Assembly (NCBI GenBank): GCA_026706165.1
Contig: JAPOZF010000286.1
Span: forward strand, 1 to 9,822
Direction of reading: 5' to 3'
Origin: Gemmatimonadota bacterium
GTDB taxonomy: Bacteria > Latescibacterota > UBA2968 > UBA8231
Length of the DNA: 9,822 bases
Positions 6,736 through 9,822 of the stretch are shown here, piece by piece (position 1 is the stretch's first letter; each line of letters opens with the position of its first letter). The position numbers and the translations under genes are program-made. Under the pieces are notes generated by a model. That model ran no database searches, was not told the DNA's origin, and worked only from the letters and a program-made list of their open reading frames with translations.

Positions 6736-7521
6736 ATGCGCAACCTGCTCGCCGTTTACTCCAAGGAGATGAGATCGTACTTCGTGTCACCGGTAGCCTA
6801 CGTGATCGCCGGAGTGTTCCTGTTCCTGTCGGGTTACCTGTTCCGCAACATCCTGATGCAGTTCAACTGGTGGTGCCTTCAGTACAGCCAGCGGGCCCAG
6901 TACATGGACGCCAGCGGCATGCCGCCCCTCAACCTTAACGAGATGGTGGTGACCCAGTTCTTCGCGGTCATGGACTTCATCTGGCTGCTCGTGGTGCCGA
7001 TGCTGACGATGCGGCTGTTCGCCGAGGAGAAGAAAACGGGGACGATCGAGCTGCTGATGACGTCGCCGATCTCGACGACCCAGATCCTGCTCGGAAAGTT
7101 CTTCGCCTGCTTCACGCTCTACACCGCCATCGTCGCCCTGACCCTCGTGTACTGCGGCATCCTCGAGGTTTACGGCGATCCGGACTGGGGACCGATCTGG
7201 TCCGCCTACCTCGGGTACCTGCTGCTCGGGGGCACCTTCATCGGCGTCGGCATTCTCGCATCCGCCGTCACCGAAAACCAGATCGTCGCCGTGCTTCTCG
7301 CCTTCGGCGCCCTCCTGCTGCTCTGGCTGATCGACTGGTCGGCGAGTTTCGCCGGTCCGACTCTGGCCAAGATCCTCCAGTACCTGTCGATCATCCAGCA
7401 CCTCCAGGACTTCCAGCGCGGCGTCATCGACACCAAGGACGTCGTCTTCTACCTGAGCTTCGTTTTCTTCACCCTGTTCGCCACCGGCCGCGTCATCGAG
7501 TCGAGACGCTGGCGGCGGTAA
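6736..7521 (+). CDS. ABC-2 type permease, GldF type
   Basis: The 261-residue protein has about six membrane helices, near residues 19-36, 76-94, 122-143, 157-178, 183-200 and 237-253. The cytoplasmic block RLFAEEKKTGTIELLMTSPI (93-112), between helices 2 and 3, is the hallmark of this permease family. It probably couples to the ATPase. It begins with AVYSKEMRSYFVSPVAYVI, which is the usual start of GldF-like proteins. A loop of ~38 residues between helices 1 and 2 (WWCLQYSQRAQYMDASG...) lies on the outer face and carries two tryptophans and a cysteine. The permease start lies 2 nt past the ATPase stop (TGA 6731-6733), and the GldG-type gene begins 21 nt after the permease stop. The three genes therefore form a tight cassette. 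The substrate cannot be deduced. Confidence 0.9.
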   Translation: MRNLLAVYSKEMRSYFVSPVAYVIAGVFLFLSGYLFRNILMQFNWWCLQYSQRAQYMDASGMPPLNLNEMVVTQFFAVMDFIWLLVVPMLTMRLFAEEKKTGTIELLMTSPISTTQILLGKFFACFTLYTAIVALTLVYCGILEVYGDPDWGPIWSAYLGYLLLGGTFIGVGILASAVTENQIVAVLLAFGALLLLWLIDWSASFAGPTLAKILQYLSIIQHLQDFQRGVIDTKDVVFYLSFVFFTLFATGRVIESRRWRR

Positions 7522-7542
7522 GGGGACGGCAATCGAATCGCG

Positions 7543-9822
7543 ATGAAAGCGTATACCACCCACATCAGCCTGGCCGGCGCCGCCCTCGCACTCATGGGGG
7601 CGCTGGCGCTGGCTCTCGATCCCGAGGAAACGGGCGTACAGCTCGCCTGCCTCGGGGCGGGGGTGCTGGTGATCGCGGTCTGCGCCGCGATCAACCCCGC
7701 CCTGTTCAAACAGTACTCGAGCTGGCTCAACGCCCTGTGGGGGAGCATCCTGGTGCTGTTGATCGTCGTCATGGTCAACTTCGTCACCAGTTCCCACCCG
7801 CAGCGGTACGATCTCACCGCGGGAAAGCTCCACAGCCTCTCCCCCCTCACGGTGGAGTCGCTGCAGGGGCTCGACAGCGACGTGCGCGTCCTCGCCTTCA
7901 TGGAGAAGGGGGAAAATGAGAAGCTCGAGAGCCTGCTCGAGCAGTACTCGACGTACAGCGGGTCCTTCGATTTCGAGCTCGTCGATCCCGACCGCGATCC
8001 CCGGAGAACGAGCGACTACGGCATCCGCCGCTACAACACCGTCGTTGTCGAGTCGGGCGGGAAGCAGCAGAAGGTGACCGAGCTGACCGAGAAGGAACTC
8101 ACCAACGCGATGCTCAAGGTGACCCGGGACCGCCAGTCCTTCGTCTATCTCACCGTCGGCCACGGAGAGAAGGGGGTTTCCCAGACCGAACTCGGGCTCA
8201 GCAGACTGCGGGACCGCCTGCAGGAGATCGATTACGTGGTCGAGGACTCGCTTTTCCTCGCCAGGGCAGGCGAAGTCCCGGGCGACTGCGCGGTGCTGGT
8301 CATCGCCGGGCCGCAGTCTCCGTTCTTCAGCACCGAAGCGGAGGCAATCGCGCGCTACCTCGACGCCGGAGGCTCGGTCATCGCCCTCCTCGACCCCGCC
8401 AACGAGAGCGGACTGGAGGCGCTGTTCGCTTCATGGGGGGTCGAGTTGGGGGACGACTTCGTCATCGACACGAGCGGAATCGGGAGCCTGTTCGGTCTCG
8501 ATTTCACCATCCCCGTCGCCGTCAGCTACGACCAGGAGCATCCGCTGGTCAGCAAGCACCGTTCGGGCACCATGACCTTCTTCGAGCTGGCGCGCTCGGT
8601 CCGCTTCGTCGGGACCGAATCCGTCGAAGGTGCGGAGCTGGTAACGACGAGCAGCCAGAGCTGGGCCGAGCGGGATCTCAGCGCCCTCCAGCCCGGACAG
8701 GGGAAGCGCACGGTATCGCTGGACGAGGGCGTCGACCGGGCCGGCCCGGTAGCCCTGGGGGTCGCCGCGAAGCGGGAGGAGGGCGGCAGGCTCGTCCTCT
8801 TCGGGGATTCCGACTTTGCCAGCAACCGCTATTTCGATCTCCAGGGAAACGGCGATCTCATCCTCAACGCGATCAGCTGGCTGGCCGCGGACGAGGGCCT
8901 GATCTCCATCAGGCCGCGCGAGGCCGGCTTCAACCCGATCGCGCTGACCGACAGCCAGTCGGAATGGATCTTCTGGGTCGGCGTCATCCTGTATCCTCTG
9001 GCGGTTGCCCTCGCCGGCTTCTTCGTCGTGTCGAGCAAGGGCCGCTGGAGCGTGCGCGATCTCCTGGCCGCCGGGCTCGGACTGGCGCTGTCCCTCGGCA
9101 TCGTCACCCTGGTGAACTTCATCGGCGACCGCTATCACAGCCGTCTCGACCTGACCGCGGACGGGTTGTTCACCCTGTCCCCGAAAACGCGGGATCTTCT
9201 CGACCGGGCCGAACGGCAGGACCGCCTCATTTCCGTCAAGGCGTTCACTTCCGAGATCGAGTCGATGCGCTTTCGCGAATTGATGGACGAGTACAGTTAC
9301 GAGACGCGCAACTTCGACTACGAGATAGTCGATCCGCAGCAGCGCTCCCTGGAGTGGAAGCAGCACGGGGTAACCGTCCGGGGAACCTCCCTCGTGGAGG
9401 TGTCGGGGGACGGCAAGGTGCACAGCGAACGCATCGAGGAACAGACCGAAGAGGCGCTGAGCAACGCGATCAAGAGCGCCCTCGATGCCCGCGAGCGCCG
9501 CATTGCGTTCATCGGCGGGCACGGCGAGGGAATGCTGACGGAAGTCGGCGGGGAGGGGTTCAGCATACTCAACGGGCGCCTGAAGGAGTTGAACCTGCAG
9601 ATCGACGAGGGCGTCCGGCTCGACGGCGCCCCGATAGCGGCGCAGACGCTGGTCCTCCTCGGCCCGAAGCAGCCGTTGTCGGCCGTCGAGGCGGTGGCAT
9701 TCGAAGCCCTCCTCCGCAAGGGCAAGGACGCTCTTGTCCTCACGGATCCAGGTGTCGACACCGGGCTCCCATCCGTCCTGGAGGGGGACGGTCTCGAACC
9801 ACGGACCGGCCGGCCTGCGGAT
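7543..9822 (+). CDS. Tandem-duplicated GldG-type ABC auxiliary protein (3' end outside the window)
   Basis: From ATG 7543 the frame stays open for 760 codons to the window edge. Three hydrophobic segments (8-25, 32-50, 63-81) lead into a large extracytoplasmic GldG/ABC_transp_aux-type module. It contains RYDLTAGKLHSLSP, FDFELVDPDRDP, LTNAMLKV, the GHGE motif (206-209), GGSVIALLDP and LVLFGDSDFASNRYF. It closes with a membrane helix (476-496), where an ordinary GldG would end. Instead a new helix (506-527) follows and the module starts again: RLDLTADGLFTLSP, FDYEIVDPQQ, LSNAIKSAL, a second GHGE (659-662) and ALVLTDP. The frame has no stop and no break between copies. Such proteins partner GldA/GldF-type transporters; their ligand is unknown. 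The ribosome binding site is weak: AGGGGA at 7521-7526 lies 16 nt from the ATG. The start is still well bounded, since the in-frame permease stop lies 21 nt upstream. Confidence 0.88.
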   Translation, partial: MKAYTTHISLAGAALALMGALALALDPEETGVQLACLGAGVLVIAVCAAINPALFKQYSSWLNALWGSILVLLIVVMVNFVTSSHPQRYDLTAGKLHSLSPLTVESLQGLDSDVRVLAFMEKGENEKLESLLEQYSTYSGSFDFELVDPDRDPRRTSDYGIRRYNTVVVESGGKQQKVTELTEKELTNAMLKVTRDRQSFVYLTVGHGEKGVSQTELGLSRLRDRLQEIDYVVEDSLFLARAGEVPGDCAVLVIAGPQSPFFSTEAEAIARYLDAGGSVIALLDPANESGLEALFASWGVELGDDFVIDTSGIGSLFGLDFTIPVAVSYDQEHPLVSKHRSGTMTFFELARSVRFVGTESVEGAELVTTSSQSWAERDLSALQPGQGKRTVSLDEGVDRAGPVALGVAAKREEGGRLVLFGDSDFASNRYFDLQGNGDLILNAISWLAADEGLISIRPREAGFNPIALTDSQSEWIFWVGVILYPLAVALAGFFVVSSKGRWSVRDLLAAGLGLALSLGIVTLVNFIGDRYHSRLDLTADGLFTLSPKTRDLLDRAERQDRLISVKAFTSEIESMRFRELMDEYSYETRNFDYEIVDPQQRSLEWKQHGVTVRGTSLVEVSGDGKVHSERIEEQTEEALSNAIKSALDARERRIAFIGGHGEGMLTEVGGEGFSILNGRLKELNLQIDEGVRLDGAPIAAQTLVLLGPKQPLSAVEAVAFEALLRKGKDALVLTDPGVDTGLPSVLEGDGLEPRTGRPAD

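Noticed and set aside
6787..8163. Long antisense open frame (458 codons) opposite the permease and GldG-type gene
   Set aside because: The sense strand holds a convincing six-helix permease and a GldG-type protein. The antisense product is Glu/His/Asp/Gln-rich low-complexity sequence of the kind produced by GC-rich codon bias.
8900..9130. Two separate gldG genes with an overlooked stop or frameshift between them
   Set aside because: Codon-by-codon reading from 7543 to 9822 stays in one frame with no stop, and both flanks keep sensible protein sequence in that frame.
8431..9522. Antisense open frame of 363 codons opposite the GldG-type gene
   Set aside because: It has no recognisable domain and lies fully inside a well-supported sense gene.

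Overview
The window is a GC-rich, tightly packed stretch of a Gram-negative bacterial chromosome. The Gram-negative inference rests on a periplasmic-type binding protein with a signal peptide and on a probable lipoprotein. I cannot place the organism firmly. The gene content (FmdB zinc ribbon, MoxR, DUF58, GldA/GldF/GldG-type ABC genes, and a TPR plus Peripla_BP_6 protein) would fit deltaproteobacteria-like or FCB-group lineages. No RNA genes, CRISPR arrays, IS elements or phage genes were seen.

Left end (1-2588): two divergent genes. A ClpX-like AAA+ ATPase runs leftward off the window, with only its N-terminal ~122 codons visible, up to just past Walker A. A 701-residue secreted protein with N-terminal TPR-like helices and a C-terminal Peripla_BP_6/LpoA-like domain runs rightward. 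A ~115-bp region between them holds two back-to-back sigma70-like promoters whose -35 boxes are 3 bp apart. The rightward one implies an almost leaderless mRNA.

Middle (2589-5750): a short spacer with a hairpin and a candidate promoter leads into a co-directional cluster. Its first genes are an FmdB-family zinc ribbon protein, a TPR probable lipoprotein whose TTG start overlaps the FmdB stop, a MoxR-type AAA+ ATPase, and a DUF58 protein with an intact MIDAS-like motif. MoxR and DUF58 are a classic pair, and the DUF58 Shine-Dalgarno sequence overlaps the MoxR stop codon.

Right end (5786-9822): an ABC exporter-like cassette of the GldA/GldF/GldG type. It contains an ATPase, a six-helix ABC-2 permease, and a membrane-anchored GldG-type auxiliary protein that is still open at the window edge after 760 codons. 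This last gene is the most notable item. It encodes two GldG-type modules in tandem in one reading frame, joined through two membrane helices.

The rightward genes from 2782 on are likely one transcription unit or two closely linked ones. The inferred theme is an envelope system in which a MoxR/DUF58 pair is co-expressed with a Gld-type ABC complex. No substrate can be read from the sequence.
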